Positions 34,193 to 43,460 of a stretch of DNA of 64,000 nt are shown here, in pieces (position 1 is the first letter of the stretch; each line of letters starts with the position of its first letter). Source of the DNA: Flavobacterium silvaticum. Lineage in GTDB: Bacteria; Bacteroidota; Bacteroidia; Flavobacteriales; Flavobacteriaceae. The notes under the pieces are model-generated. The model made no database searches and was not told where the DNA came from. It worked only from the letters and a program-made list of their open reading frames with translations. The position numbers and the translations under genes were made by a program. The stretch is taken from NCBI RefSeq assembly GCF_012911565.1, contig NZ_JAAMPU010000103.1:168036-232035 (forward strand), given 5' to 3'.

Positions 34193-35788
34193 TCAGTGCA
34201 TCGCCTCGGCTGGATCGATCTTGTTTTTACCTCGTTTCACAAACAAAATTACTGGAATACAGCATAAAAACATAATGCCAAGGTATAGGAAAACATCCAT
34301 ATAAGACATAACTGTTGCCTGTTTCATCACAGAAAAATCCATGGCCTGATATGCTTTTCCAAGTGCTTCGTTGAAAGAGAAGCCTTTAGCCATAAAACCT
34401 TGTTGCATTTGATTCACACGATTCTGGACTTCGGGCTTCGTAATATCCAGATTCGCGACCAGGTCTACACGATGGCTCTGGCTGAAACGCGTGATAAATG
34501 TCGTGATCAACGCAATCCCGAAAGATCCGCCCAGTTGTCGCATCATTCCGGTAAAAGCCGCGCCTTCGCCAATGTTCTTTCCTTTCAATGTAGAAAGTGC
34601 CATAGTCGTAATCGGAACAAACAATAAAGACAACCCAATTCCACGCAGGATCAACGGCCAGAATAAATGTTCAACTCCGGTATCGGGTGTCATTACATTG
34701 TGCATCCAGAGCGTAAAGCCAAAAAACACAAAGAAACCTGCCGCGACAAGATAGGCCTGGGGCACACCTTTCTGGATCAGGTTACCCACAATGGGCATCA
34801 AAAAGGCTGTAACCAAAGATCCGGGAATCAGTAACATTCCCGCATCGGTAGCAGTCCAACCGAGGATTTGCTGGGTATAGATTGGGATTACGAGCGTCGA
34901 TCCGTACAAACCGAAACCTAAAATGAAACACATGATTGTACCTATTTTGAGGTTACCGTCTTTTAAGACCCCGAGGTTTACGATTGGGTGTTTGTAGACG
35001 AGTTCACGCCAGATGAATGCCACAAATCCAAACACAGATACTACACTAAGCAGTACAATCAATCCATCGTTGAACCAGTCGTCCTGTTGTCCGTGTTCCA
35101 ATACAAACTGTAATGATCCGATAAATGACGCCAGGAAAACAATTCCCCACCAGTCGACCTGTTTTGCCTTTAATTTTTCGCCGTATTTAGGACTTTTGAC
35201 AAAAGTAATCGTCAGGAAAGTCGCTATGATTCCAAGAGGAATGTTGATGTAAAAGATATATGGCCATGAAAAGTTATCCACCAGATAACCTCCGAGTGGC
35301 GGTCCCAAAGTAGGTCCAACAATAACACCCATTCCATAAATCGCCTGTGCCATTCCGCGTTTTGCAATAGGATAACTTTCGGTAATAATTGTTTGTGCCG
35401 TTACCAAAAGCGCGCCTCCACCCATTCCCTGGATAAACCGGAAAGCGACCAGTTCCCAAATGTTCGAGGCATTTCCGCAAAGAAAAGACGAAACGGTGAA
35501 TATGATGATGGAAGCCGCAAAGTAATTCCTGCGGCCGAATTGCTGGGAAAGCCAACTCGTCATTGGGATAACTATTACGTTGGCAATAGCATAGGCTGTG
35601 ATTACCCAGGCAACATCGGTCAATGTCGCGCCGAGTGAACCGCGCATATCAGTAAGGGCCACGTTCACAATGGTCGTATCGACAATTTCGAGCAAGGCAC
35701 ACATTACCGCAGTAATGGTAATGATGACGCGCCGGAAACCATATTCTACGAGTGCGTCCGGGTTATGTTGTTGTGCAGGTGCAGACAT
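34193..35788 (-). CDS. emrB: DHA2-family multidrug efflux MFS permease (EmrB type)
   Basis: A 531-residue permease with fourteen predicted membrane helices. Family motifs include VDTTIVNVALTDMRGSLGAT in helix 1, the motif-A region WLSQQFGRRNYFAASI and the motif-C sequence GMGVIVGPTLGPPLGGYLVD, which is typical of drug:H+ antiporters. It would work with the adaptor at 35900-36997 and the outer-membrane factor at 37020-38366 as a tripartite pump. It is the last gene of the TetR operon. A 111-base spacer with a hairpin separates it from the adaptor gene. Confidence 0.92.
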   Translation of the reverse strand: MSAPAQQHNPDALVEYGFRRVIITITAVMCALLEIVDTTIVNVALTDMRGSLGATLTDVAWVITAYAIANVIVIPMTSWLSQQFGRRNYFAASIIIFTVSSFLCGNASNIWELVAFRFIQGMGGGALLVTAQTIITESYPIAKRGMAQAIYGMGVIVGPTLGPPLGGYLVDNFSWPYIFYINIPLGIIATFLTITFVKSPKYGEKLKAKQVDWWGIVFLASFIGSLQFVLEHGQQDDWFNDGLIVLLSVVSVFGFVAFIWRELVYKHPIVNLGVLKDGNLKIGTIMCFILGFGLYGSTLVIPIYTQQILGWTATDAGMLLIPGSLVTAFLMPIVGNLIQKGVPQAYLVAAGFFVFFGFTLWMHNVMTPDTGVEHLFWPLILRGIGLSLLFVPITTMALSTLKGKNIGEGAAFTGMMRQLGGSFGIALITTFITRFSQSHRVDLVANLDITKPEVQNRVNQMQQGFMAKGFSFNEALGKAYQAMDFSVMKQATVMSYMDVFLYLGIMFLCCIPVILFVKRGKNKIDPAEAMH

Positions 35789-35832
35789 TTTTTAAGTTCA
35801 AAAGTTAATGGTTCGGAAGTTCAAAAGGTGGG

Positions 35833-35894
35833 AAGTTCAGGAGTTCGGAAGATTGCAACAGGAATATCTTCCGAACTTCCGAACTCTTGAACTT
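35833..35894. repeat. Long imperfect hairpin between emrA and emrB
   Basis: AAGTTCAGGAGTTCGGAAGAT and its near-complement (ATCTTCCGAACT... GAACTCTTGAACTT) enclose a 12-base loop. The arms are built from repeated GTTCGGAAGTTC units, so the tract is also a short tandem repeat. It could attenuate or stabilise the emrA-emrB transcript. Confidence 0.55.
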
Positions 35895-35899
35895 CAAAC

Positions 35900-36997
35900 T
35901 TATTTCAAATGCACATCAACCTCTACATTCATCCCCGGGCGCAGTTTTTTCAATTTCTCCGCATCGTTGTCTTTGGTCATGATGATTTTTACCGGCAAAC
36001 GTTGGATGGTCTTTACGAAGTTTCCGGTTGCGTTATCCGGAGGCAATAGTGAAAAACGCGCGCCTGTAGCCGGAGAGAACGATGAAACTTCACCAACGAA
36101 TTCCGTGTCAGGGTACGCATCTACACCAAGGCTTACTTTCTGGCCAACGACCATTTTGTCCAATTGGGTTTCCTTGAAATTCGCCACGACCCAAATTTCG
36201 CTGCTGTTGATAATGTAGAACAGCGATTGTCCCGGTTGTACCAATTGTCCCGGCTGAACGCTTACTTTGGAAACCTGTCCGTCGGTCGCGGCTGTGATTA
36301 CAGTATAGGATAAGTTCAATTCTGCGGCGGCCAGCGAAGCTTTTGCACGATTGATGTTCGCGGCGGCCACATCTGTCTGTTTTCCGGAAACGCTTGAACG
36401 AGCCTGGCTTACAGAACGTTGGTATTGGCTTGCGCGTTGTTGTTCTTTTAGGATGGAAACCTGGTTTTTGGCCTCAAGGTATGTAGCTTCGATCTGCTCG
36501 AATTGTTGTTTTGTGATAGAGCGTTTGTCGTATAGGATTTTGTATCGGTTGTAATCGCTTTCGGCACGGTTGAGTCGGATTCGGGCAGTTTCAATGTTTC
36601 CGCCGGCACTTTGCACGTTGGCATCTGAAACCGAAACTCCGGCCTCGGCACTTCCTACATCAGCTTTGCTAACTGCAAAACTTCCTTCGGCTCCTGCCAA
36701 CGCAGCTTTGGCATCTTCTACACGAACCACGAAATCTTTGTCGTCTATCACCAAAAGTGTGTCGCCTTTTTTGACATAATCGTTATCTTTCACATAAACC
36801 TTCGTGACGTAACCGGCAACACGCGGAATGATTGGGTTCATGTTCATTTCAACCTGGGCATCGTCTGTAGTTTCGTGCGCCTGGGAATGGATATATTTAA
36901 AGATTCCGTAGGCTAATCCTACGATAATCAGCGTTCCGAAAATGAAAACGAATTTCTTGTTCGTTTTTTTCTTTTCCTCTTGTTTCTCTTCTTTCAT
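35900..36997 (-). CDS. emrA: HlyD/EmrA-family periplasmic adaptor
   Basis: A 365-residue adaptor with an N-terminal membrane anchor (KFVFIFGTLIIVGLAYGIFK) after a lysine-rich cytosolic start. The biotinyl-lipoyl half-motif VAGYVTKVYVKDNDYVKKGD, long alpha-hairpin, returning half (TDGQVSKVSVQPGQLVQPGQ) and beta-barrel (IWVVANFKETQLDKMVVGQK) follow in order. It would bridge the EmrB permease and the TolC-type channel. The start is 22 bases after the outer-membrane gene. Confidence 0.92.
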   Translation of the reverse strand: MKEEKQEEKKKTNKKFVFIFGTLIIVGLAYGIFKYIHSQAHETTDDAQVEMNMNPIIPRVAGYVTKVYVKDNDYVKKGDTLLVIDDKDFVVRVEDAKAALAGAEGSFAVSKADVGSAEAGVSVSDANVQSAGGNIETARIRLNRAESDYNRYKILYDKRSITKQQFEQIEATYLEAKNQVSILKEQQRASQYQRSVSQARSSVSGKQTDVAAANINRAKASLAAAELNLSYTVITAATDGQVSKVSVQPGQLVQPGQSLFYIINSSEIWVVANFKETQLDKMVVGQKVSLGVDAYPDTEFVGEVSSFSPATGARFSLLPPDNATGNFVKTIQRLPVKIIMTKDNDAEKLKKLRPGMNVEVDVHLK

Positions 36998-37019
36998 GTG
37001 AATGAATTTATGGTGTTTA

Positions 37020-38366
37020 TTAATTGAGGTTGAATGATTGGATTAGCTGTCCGTTGGCATCAAGAAGTTCGTAATACTTGAGTGCTATGTTTGCCTGTGA
37101 ATAGGCACGGTTTATTTTTGAGGTAAGATCGTCTACGTCGGCATCGAGCAGATCGTTGGTGTCGACCAGGCCATTATCGTATTTGTCTTTTACGATGCGG
37201 TAATTTTCGGCAGCCTGCTCTTCAGCTTCGGTATATACCTTATCCTGTTTAAGCGACAGTTGGTATTCTTCTCCTGCTTTCACGATTTCTTCTTTGATTT
37301 CGTCGGTCAGGACCTGTTGTTGCTGCTCGACTTCTTTCACACGGCTTTTAGCGGCATTCACGGCCTTTCCGTTCTTGAATATCGAACTGATGTTATACGA
37401 CAATCCCACTCCTACATTCATCGCATTTTCCACACGTACCACATTCTGTATATCCAAAGCCACATATCCGCCGGTCAATGCCAGTGAAGGATAATAATCG
37501 GCTTTGGCTACTTTGATTTGGGATTCGGCTGCCTGGCGTTCGAGTTCCAGGGCCGCAAGATCGTTCCTGTTGGAAATGGCATCTGATTCTGAATTCAATT
37601 TGGTATTGAACACATTGCGGTCAATGTTGTCCGGTGTGATCTGCAACTGGGTTTCGGCAGGCAATTTCAGCAATGTCACCAAATAGTAATTGATGACGCG
37701 CTCGTTCTTTTCGGCTTCATCCAACGCAATCTGCCTGCGTGAAGAAGCGAGTTGCGCTTTGAGCAGATCGTTTCGGGCGATGAGTCCGTTTTGTTCCATA
37801 TTGGTAAAATCGACAACGCGCTGCTGGCTGCTTTTGAGGCTTTCGCGGAGCAGGCCGATCGATTGTTGCACCTTATACAAATCGGCATAATACTGGACAA
37901 CCTGGATGGCGATTTGCTCTTTGGTGTGTTTGGCATTTGCTTTTTCAGCCTCGGCTATTTTCTTTGAAGCCTCGATGGAGTTCTTCAGTTTGAATCCGGA
38001 AAAAACCGGAACCGAGAAACTCGCCTGACCAAACATCAGCTGATTCACTTTTGGTGTGCCGCCACCGCTTTCCCCGGACCCGCTGTCGCTGTCAGAAGAC
38101 GAACCGGAACTTTTCAAATGGATATCGGCATTCGTCAGGCGTAAATATTGACCGCTTATTTTAAGGTCAGGGTAAGCGTTCATTTTGACCACATCGGTTT
38201 CAAAACCTTTGGTCGTTACCTTGTTGTCGGCCAAAATAGCCTGGTCACTTTGGGTAACGGCAAGTTTTACCGCGTCATTGAGCGACAGACTTGTCTTTTG
38301 CTGCGCGTGACTCACCCCAATCGTGATGAATGCAAGTAACAGGAATATTATTTTTTTATTCTTCAT
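37020..38366 (-). CDS. TolC-family outer-membrane efflux protein
   Basis: A 448-residue outer-membrane factor with signal peptide (IIFLLLAFITIGVSHAQQ) and two OEP repeats. TSLSLNDAVKLAVTQSDQAI starts the mature part, and LALTGGYVALDIQN and VGVGLSYNISSIFKNGKAVN are typical. A serine/glycine/aspartate-rich insert (SSGSSSDSDSGSGESGGG) after residue 85 is unusual and may be a surface loop. The gene start overlaps the TetR stop by 11 bases, so it is coupled to the regulator. Confidence 0.92.
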   Translation of the reverse strand: MKNKKIIFLLLAFITIGVSHAQQKTSLSLNDAVKLAVTQSDQAILADNKVTTKGFETDVVKMNAYPDLKISGQYLRLTNADIHLKSSGSSSDSDSGSGESGGGTPKVNQLMFGQASFSVPVFSGFKLKNSIEASKKIAEAEKANAKHTKEQIAIQVVQYYADLYKVQQSIGLLRESLKSSQQRVVDFTNMEQNGLIARNDLLKAQLASSRRQIALDEAEKNERVINYYLVTLLKLPAETQLQITPDNIDRNVFNTKLNSESDAISNRNDLAALELERQAAESQIKVAKADYYPSLALTGGYVALDIQNVVRVENAMNVGVGLSYNISSIFKNGKAVNAAKSRVKEVEQQQQVLTDEIKEEIVKAGEEYQLSLKQDKVYTEAEEQAAENYRIVKDKYDNGLVDTNDLLDADVDDLTSKINRAYSQANIALKYYELLDANGQLIQSFNLN

Positions 38367-38982
38367 TTTTCAGCAGTGCTTTGATGGTTTGCTTAATCTG
38401 GTTGGTTAATTGGTTTTTGACATAGTTTTCGAAATCTTTTTCGGTTTTAAGGTTGAATAGTTGCTGATACCACGGACGGCTGATCTGGAATTGCAGGAAA
38501 GTCCCGATAATCATGGTCGGAATCAATTCAATGATGACATCTTTCCTGAAAATGCCTTTTTCCTGGCCTTCGCCTATAATGGCACGAAGCGTCTCTAAGT
38601 TACGATGTTTAACACTGGTAAATGCTTCAAAATCAATGCTTCGTTGCTTTGAGGAAAATTCAAAATGAATGATCTGGTACACGCAACGATTCTTGTTGAC
38701 GCGCGCAATGAATAGTTCTATGAGTTTTTCAAGCTTTTCCCAAGGTTCGAGATTTTGCTTCTGAAGTGTTTCAAGCTGGACACGCATGTCAGAAACACGT
38801 GACATGATCAAGGCTTCCAGCATTTTTTCCTTTGAGCCGAAGTAGTACGAAACCATGGCAATGTTGATTCCGGCTTCTTTGGCGATATCCCTGATTGAAG
38901 TTCCGTCGAAGCCTTTGTCGGCAAAGAGCTTTTCGGCTACGGCTAGAATCTGGGTCTGTTTTTCGTTTAAATCGGTCGTCAT
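38356..38982 (-). CDS. TetR-family repressor of the efflux operon
   Basis: A 208-residue regulator with the HTH at the N-terminus (ILAVAEKLFADKGFDGTSIR, DIAKEAGINIAMVSYYFGSK) and a helical ligand domain. It is the first gene of an operon with a TolC-type channel, HlyD adaptor and EmrB permease and overlaps the next gene. Two palindromes TTAAAC-N4-GTTTAA lie directly upstream and overlap the -7 box, so it probably represses itself and the whole pump operon until a drug or metabolite binds. The ATG at 38982 follows the promoter by about 17 bases. Confidence 0.92.
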   Translation of the reverse strand: MTTDLNEKQTQILAVAEKLFADKGFDGTSIRDIAKEAGINIAMVSYYFGSKEKMLEALIMSRVSDMRVQLETLQKQNLEPWEKLEKLIELFIARVNKNRCVYQIIHFEFSSKQRSIDFEAFTSVKHRNLETLRAIIGEGQEKGIFRKDVIIELIPTMIIGTFLQFQISRPWYQQLFNLKTEKDFENYVKNQLTNQIKQTIKALLKNEE

Positions 38983-38999
38983 AAATTCAAATTCCGGCG

Positions 39000-39037
39000 C
39001 AAATTTAAACGCTTGTTTAAGTTAAACGTTTGTTTAA
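39000..39037 (-). promoter_or_regulatory. Promoter and paired operator of the TetR efflux operon
   Basis: The -7 box TAAATTTG (39007-39000, minus strand) overlaps the first of two tandem palindromes: TTAAAC-GCTT-GTTTAA (39005-39020) and TTAAAC-GTTT-GTTTAA (39022-39037), centre-to-centre 17 bases. Two identical half-site pairs over the promoter are the expected layout for TetR self-repression. Confidence 0.7.
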
Positions 39038-39095
39038 TTTACGCTTTAACGAAAATTTAACGACAGAAAACGTTTTCGGTTAGGTTTGGGTTACT

Positions 39096-39662
39096 TCAGA
39101 TGGAAAGCCAGTTCGAAATCATCATTTTTCCATGTGGTGTCATGATACTTTCCGGATGGAATTGCACGCCACGCACATCAAGTGTTTTATGCCGAAGCGA
39201 CATGATTTCACCGTTTTCGCCAACAGATGTCGGAACGAGGACTTCCGGCAGTTTTTCGTCTACGATCCAAGAATGGTAACGCCCAACGGTTTGATGGATT
39301 TCGAGCCCATAAAATAGTTTTTCAGATGAATCCACAACTTCTATTTTTCCGCTGATGCCATGGAATACGTTGTCCAGGTTTTTGAGTTTTCCGCCAAAAG
39401 CTTCCGCGATGGCCTGCTGCCCGAGACAAATGCCTAAGATGCTTTTCGTGGCCGCATATCTATTTATCAGTTCAAGTAATTGGGAGTGTTCCTTTGGAAG
39501 CCCCGGCCCGGGCGAAAGTACGATTTTGTGGAATGCGTCTGCTTCATCTAGGGAGAATTCGTCGTTACGCCACACGGTGACATCGGCATCGAATGCTTCT
39601 AAATAATGGGCCAGATTGTAGGTGAAACTGTCGTAATTGTCAACCAGAAGTACTTTAGGCAT
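39096..39662 (-). CDS. pabA: Aminodeoxychorismate/anthranilate synthase glutamine amidotransferase subunit
   Basis: A 188-residue class I amidotransferase that supplies ammonia from glutamine for p-aminobenzoate (folate) or anthranilate (tryptophan) synthesis. LLVDNYDSFTYNLAHYLEAF, the oxyanion strand VLSPGPGLPKEHS, nucleophile Cys79 in ILGICLGQQAIAEAFGG and the His-Glu pair in VQFHPESIMTPHG are all present. It stands apart from trp genes, so PabA is more likely than TrpG. The synthase partner is not in the window. Confidence 0.88.
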   Translation of the reverse strand: MPKVLLVDNYDSFTYNLAHYLEAFDADVTVWRNDEFSLDEADAFHKIVLSPGPGLPKEHSQLLELINRYAATKSILGICLGQQAIAEAFGGKLKNLDNVFHGISGKIEVVDSSEKLFYGLEIHQTVGRYHSWIVDEKLPEVLVPTSVGENGEIMSLRHKTLDVRGVQFHPESIMTPHGKMMISNWLSI

Positions 39663-39839
39663 TGCATTTCAAATAGGCCATAAAGTTACGAATCGGCATA
39701 AACTAAAAAAAGTGAAACCAAACTGATTCCACTCTTTTACGCAGTTTCCATTCCTGGAAACCAATTTTCTATTCGTACTTAGGTTTTGTAAAGATAGGTT
39801 GATGGTTCAACGCTTTCTTTGCAGAATTTCCGGCAGATG

Positions 39840-41144
39840 TTATGTGATTTCCGGTTCGGTGATCTTATTCGGATCCATTTTAGGGATGAAACTGAAGTTG
39901 CGCAGTTGTGGGGCCGATGCGAATGTCAAAGCCACGACACTGAGTGTGATGCATCCGCCGGTGACGACTGCCCGAACCGTTCCGAGCCAATGTGCCATGA
40001 CACCGCTTTCAAAATCGCCGAGTTCATTTGAAGAACTTATGAATATGGTATTGACAGCAGAAACACGTCCGCGCATATGATCCGGCGTCAGTAATTGCAG
40101 GATCGTACTTCTGATGACCACACTTACGGCGTCGAAAATCCCGGAAAGCATCAGCATGAAGAATGATAATAAGAAATGTGTCGATAACCCGAAACCAATG
40201 ATGGAAAGACCGAAACCCGTTACGGCAATGAACAGTTTCTTTCCCGGATTCGTCTTCAACGGAATAAAAGCCAGCAGCAGCATGGTACACAAGGCCCCGA
40301 TTCCCGGAGCGGCACGTAAAATCCCAAAGCCGGTTTCATCTACCATCAGGATTTCTTTTTGGAAAACAGGCAATAAAGCAACGGCGCCTCCGAACAATAC
40401 CGAAAACATATCGAGGCATTGTGCTCCGAGCAACGCCGGTGTCTTTACAACGAACCGCAATCCTTGTGTCAGCGAAGTCAAAACAGGTTCTTTTTCTTTG
40501 ATGATGACGGGTTTTGGTTTGATCAGTAAGATTGGAACCAACAGCAGTAATTCGGCAGCAAGAATGCTGAACATCCCAATTTCTATCCCAAAAGACGCAA
40601 TAAGGAAACCGCCTGACAACGGCCCTAAAACAGAACCGAGCTGCCACGCCATGCTGCTCCAGCTTGTCGCATTCGGGTACAATTCCCGCGGAACGACCAA
40701 ACCGGAAAGCGAAAAACCGGAAGGCCCGTAAAAAGCCCTGATTGCGCCACCGATGAAAACAAAGAAGTAAACGAATTTGAGAATCGTGCTAAGCGAAAGA
40801 TAGTTTTGCGTGCTGCCAAGTGTAAGCCAGGCGAGCCCCAAAGCCAGGAAAATGTATCCGCAGATGCACAGAAGCACCATTTTGCGTTTTTCGTTCAAAT
40901 CGACGATATGTCCGGAAAACAGGGAGAAAGCCACTGCCGGAATCACTTCCGCCAATCCGACGAAACCCAACGCAAGTTTGTCATTCGTAATATGATACAC
41001 CCAATAATAGATGATCGTAGATTGCATGTTGAGCGCAAAGATGAGCCCGAAACGAACGCTGAGGAACAATTTGAATTCGCGCAGCAGCAACGCGGGATTT
41101 TTTTCAAAAAAGCGGGGAACGGCACCAGAAGCTGGCAAAGTCAT
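39840..41144 (-). CDS. MFS transporter
   Basis: A 434-residue permease with twelve predicted membrane helices. The loop between helices 2 and 3 (SGHIVDLNEKRKMVLLCICG) is a version of MFS motif A, and GSVLGPLSGGFLIASFGIEI is in helix 5. It resembles the EntS/MacB-unrelated MFS exporter group (DHA3-like), whose members export siderophores, macrolides or unknown compounds. No linked biosynthetic gene suggests a substrate. It lies in a run of minus-strand genes but with no close upstream gene. Confidence 0.85.
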   Translation of the reverse strand: MTLPASGAVPRFFEKNPALLLREFKLFLSVRFGLIFALNMQSTIIYYWVYHITNDKLALGFVGLAEVIPAVAFSLFSGHIVDLNEKRKMVLLCICGYIFLALGLAWLTLGSTQNYLSLSTILKFVYFFVFIGGAIRAFYGPSGFSLSGLVVPRELYPNATSWSSMAWQLGSVLGPLSGGFLIASFGIEIGMFSILAAELLLLVPILLIKPKPVIIKEKEPVLTSLTQGLRFVVKTPALLGAQCLDMFSVLFGGAVALLPVFQKEILMVDETGFGILRAAPGIGALCTMLLLAFIPLKTNPGKKLFIAVTGFGLSIIGFGLSTHFLLSFFMLMLSGIFDAVSVVIRSTILQLLTPDHMRGRVSAVNTIFISSSNELGDFESGVMAHWLGTVRAVVTGGCITLSVVALTFASAPQLRNFSFIPKMDPNKITEPEIT

Positions 41145-41168
41145 AATGTGGAATTTAGGGCAAAGATA

Positions 41169-41191
41169 AACCCCGATTAGTTATCGGGGTT
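41169..41191 (-). terminator. Hairpin at the 3' end of the 41177 gene
   Basis: Perfect arms AACCCCGAT (41169-41177) and ATCGGGGTT (41183-41191). The right arm lies inside the last codons and stop of the gene at 41177-41455. Downstream on the minus strand is TTTATCTTTG, so it may act as a terminator. Confidence 0.5.
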
Positions 41192-41455
41192 CAGATTTTC
41201 GACATAATCGTCGGAATGTTTGAATTTTGAATTGGTCCGGACAAAATCTTCAGGGCTCGATTGCGAATACGCCTGGTCATTTACATTGAATTCTTTCCCG
41301 GGATTTTTCGGATCATCATAGAATTCACGGTCGTGTTTTACGGCTTCACGCATTTGTTGTTCGTGTGATTCATCTGTCGAATGGGCCGCTTTCCGGATAA
41401 AGCCGTGATCTTGTCTGTCAATTCCGGGGACTGTAGTATCTGGTTTCTTTTGCAT
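41177..41455 (-). CDS. Small hydrophilic protein
   Basis: A 92-residue, highly polar protein without Cys or hydrophobic segments: IDRQDHGFIRKAAHSTDESH, QQMREAVKHDREFYDDP and EDFVRTNSKFKHSDDYVENL. Such low-complexity polar composition is seen in stress-related or disordered proteins, but I recognise no family. It lies between the MFS gene and gapN on the same strand, with clear spacing on each side. Confidence 0.6.
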   Translation of the reverse strand: MQKKPDTTVPGIDRQDHGFIRKAAHSTDESHEQQMREAVKHDREFYDDPKNPGKEFNVNDQAYSQSSPEDFVRTNSKFKHSDDYVENLNPDN

Positions 41456-41553
41456 GACTATAGTTTTTGATTTATCGAAAATTACGATTGTATTGTCTTA
41501 AACCAGTTACAGATTTGAACATTCGGGTTACAGGATTGACGCGGATTTATGTA

Positions 41554-43134
41554 TCAGAAAATATAATCGGTATTGATAAAGTTCGATTCGTTGTTGTTGA
41601 GTAAATCCTGAAGGATGCCATTGTTATAGTCGTTGTCTTTTGCCGCAACGAACGTCCGGATGCTGAACGACCGCAATCCGTCGTGGATGCTCAATGTTCC
41701 CGCAGCCGAATCTTTACGGCCTGTAAACGGAAATACATCAGGCCCGCGCTGGCACGAACTGTTGAGGTTGACGCGGCAAACCAAATTCGTCAGTGAATCG
41801 ATCAACGGCCCGAGTGTTTTGGCATCTTTCCCGAAAAGACTTACTTGCTGACCGTAATTCGATTCGGCCATATCGTTAAGCGGCTCCGAAATGTCAGAAA
41901 ACGGAATCACCGGAATCACGGGGCCGAATTGCTCCTCATGGAACAAACGCATATCGCTTTTGACAGGAAATACCACGGCCGGGAAATTATAGTTGACCGA
42001 TTTTTGTCCGCCTTTTGCATTGACCACCGAAGCTCCTTTAGACAGCGCATCGTTGATCAAACCTTCTATATAATCTGGCTTGTCGGGTTCCGGAAGCGGC
42101 GTCAGTTTTACTCCGGCTTCCCACGGATCACCGAATTTCATGGCATCGATGGCTTCACCAAAACGTTTGTTGAATGTATCGGCAATGCTTTCGTGTACGT
42201 ATACCACTTTCAATGCGGTACAGCGTTGGCCGTTGAATGATAAGGTTCCGTTGATGCATTCGGCTATGGTCAGGTCCAAATCCGCATCAGGTAAAATAAT
42301 GGCCGGATTTTTTGCCTCGAGGCTGAACACCATACGCAGGCGGTTTTTATTCGGATGCTGATCCTGTAAAGCCCGTGCAGAAGTACTGTTCCCGATAAGT
42401 GCAAGGACATCGACTTTTCCGGTCAGCATAATCGGGCCGGCAACTTCACGTCCGCGTCCGTAAACAATGTTGATGACGCCCGGTGGAAAACTGGCGGCGA
42501 AATCTTCCATTAACGGCGACAATGCCAGCACACCGAATTTAGGCGGTTTCAGGATAGCCGTATTTCCCATGATGATGGCGGGAATAAGCAAGGAAAAGGT
42601 TTCGTTTATCGGATAATTATATGGCCCGAGGCAAAGTACGACACCAAGCGGGCCGCGACGCACCATAGCGTGTATGCCTTCGCTTTTCTGGAAACGTGCG
42701 CCTTCACGGTCCATGTTCTTGTATTCCTCGATCGTGTTGACGATGTATTCCACGGTACGGTCGAATTCCTTCTCGGAATCTGGCAAACTTTTCCCGATTT
42801 CCCACATGAGCCAGTTGACGACTTTTTCGCGACGCGTCTTCATGCCTTTGACGAATTTTTCCATGCAGGCGATGCGTTCGGAGACCTTCATCGTGGGCCA
42901 TTCGCCTTGTCCTTTGTTATAGGCATTGACGGCTGAATCCAAGGCTTCGAGGCCTTCTTTTGCAGTCAGGTTCGGGACTTCGCCTAAATAGGTCGGGCTG
43001 TAGTCTTCCGTTCTGGAAATCGTTGAAAACACTTTTGCGTATTCGCCATTCCACTGGCGTAATTCGCCGTTTACGAGCCACGTCGATTGGCGGAAGTTGG
43101 GTTCGAATTCGTATTGTTGCGGAATTTGTTTCAT
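41554..43134 (-). CDS. gapN: NADP-dependent non-phosphorylating glyceraldehyde-3-phosphate dehydrogenase
   Basis: A 526-residue aldehyde dehydrogenase of the GapN type, which oxidises glyceraldehyde-3-phosphate straight to 3-phosphoglycerate and yields NADPH but no ATP. Key parts are [20 protein letters not shown], the catalytic Glu in [19 protein letters not shown], nucleophile Cys in [17 protein letters not shown] and [20 protein letters not shown] near the C-terminus. The N- and C-terminal ends are longer than in general ALDHs. It starts 6 bases after the rhodanese stop and so ends a redox-related operon (TlpA, redoxin, rhodanese, GapN). Confidence 0.88.
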   Translation of the reverse strand: MKQIPQQYEFEPNFRQSTWLVNGELRQWNGEYAKVFSTISRTEDYSPTYLGEVPNLTAKEGLEALDSAVNAYNKGQGEWPTMKVSERIACMEKFVKGMKTRREKVVNWLMWEIGKSLPDSEKEFDRTVEYIVNTIEEYKNMDREGARFQKSEGIHAMVRRGPLGVVLCLGPYNYPINETFSLLIPAIIMGNTAILKPPKFGVLALSPLMEDFAASFPPGVINIVYGRGREVAGPIMLTGKVDVLALIGNSTSARALQDQHPNKNRLRMVFSLEAKNPAIILPDADLDLTIAECINGTLSFNGQRCTALKVVYVHESIADTFNKRFGEAIDAMKFGDPWEAGVKLTPLPEPDKPDYIEGLINDALSKGASVVNAKGGQKSVNYNFPAVVFPVKSDMRLFHEEQFGPVIPVIPFSDISEPLNDMAESNYGQQVSLFGKDAKTLGPLIDSLTNLVCRVNLNSSCQRGPDVFPFTGRKDSAAGTLSIHDGLRSFSIRTFVAAKDNDYNNGILQDLLNNNESNFINTDYIF

Positions 43135-43140
43135 GGAATT

Positions 43141-43458
43141 TCAGTCTTGCGGAAAAGCGGTTTCACCTTTCCAGTTCATAAATCCTCCAATTAAATTATA
43201 AGTATTTTCAAAACCGAGCTGGCCCATGATGGCACAGGCTTGCGCACTGCGGCTTCCGGCTTTGCAATAGACATAATAGTTTTTACTGCGGTCGAGTTCT
43301 TCGACGGCATAGATGAAACCTTGTCCTTTATAGATATCGATGTTGGTTGCGCCCGGAATCATGCCGTCGTTCCATTCGTCGTCCGTGCGTACGTCAAGGA
43401 TAAAGGCGTTCGGGTCATTCGCAAGGCGTTCGGCCCAGTCTTGTTGTGTCAGATCCAT
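43141..43458 (-). CDS. Rhodanese-like single-domain protein
   Basis: About 105 residues. FILDVRTDDEWNDGMIPGAT and the active-site loop VYCKAGSRSAQACAIMGQLG with catalytic Cys show a single rhodanese domain of the GlpE/PspE type, which handles sulfane sulfur. I chose the ATG at 43458 (MDLTQQDW), 2 bases after the redoxin stop. The frame extends to 43479 inside that gene. There is no signal peptide, so it is cytosolic. It is the third gene in the TlpA-redoxin-rhodanese-gapN run. Confidence 0.88.
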   Translation of the reverse strand: MDLTQQDWAERLANDPNAFILDVRTDDEWNDGMIPGATNIDIYKGQGFIYAVEELDRSKNYYVYCKAGSRSAQACAIMGQLGFENTYNLIGGFMNWKGETAFPQD

Positions 43459-43460
43459 GA

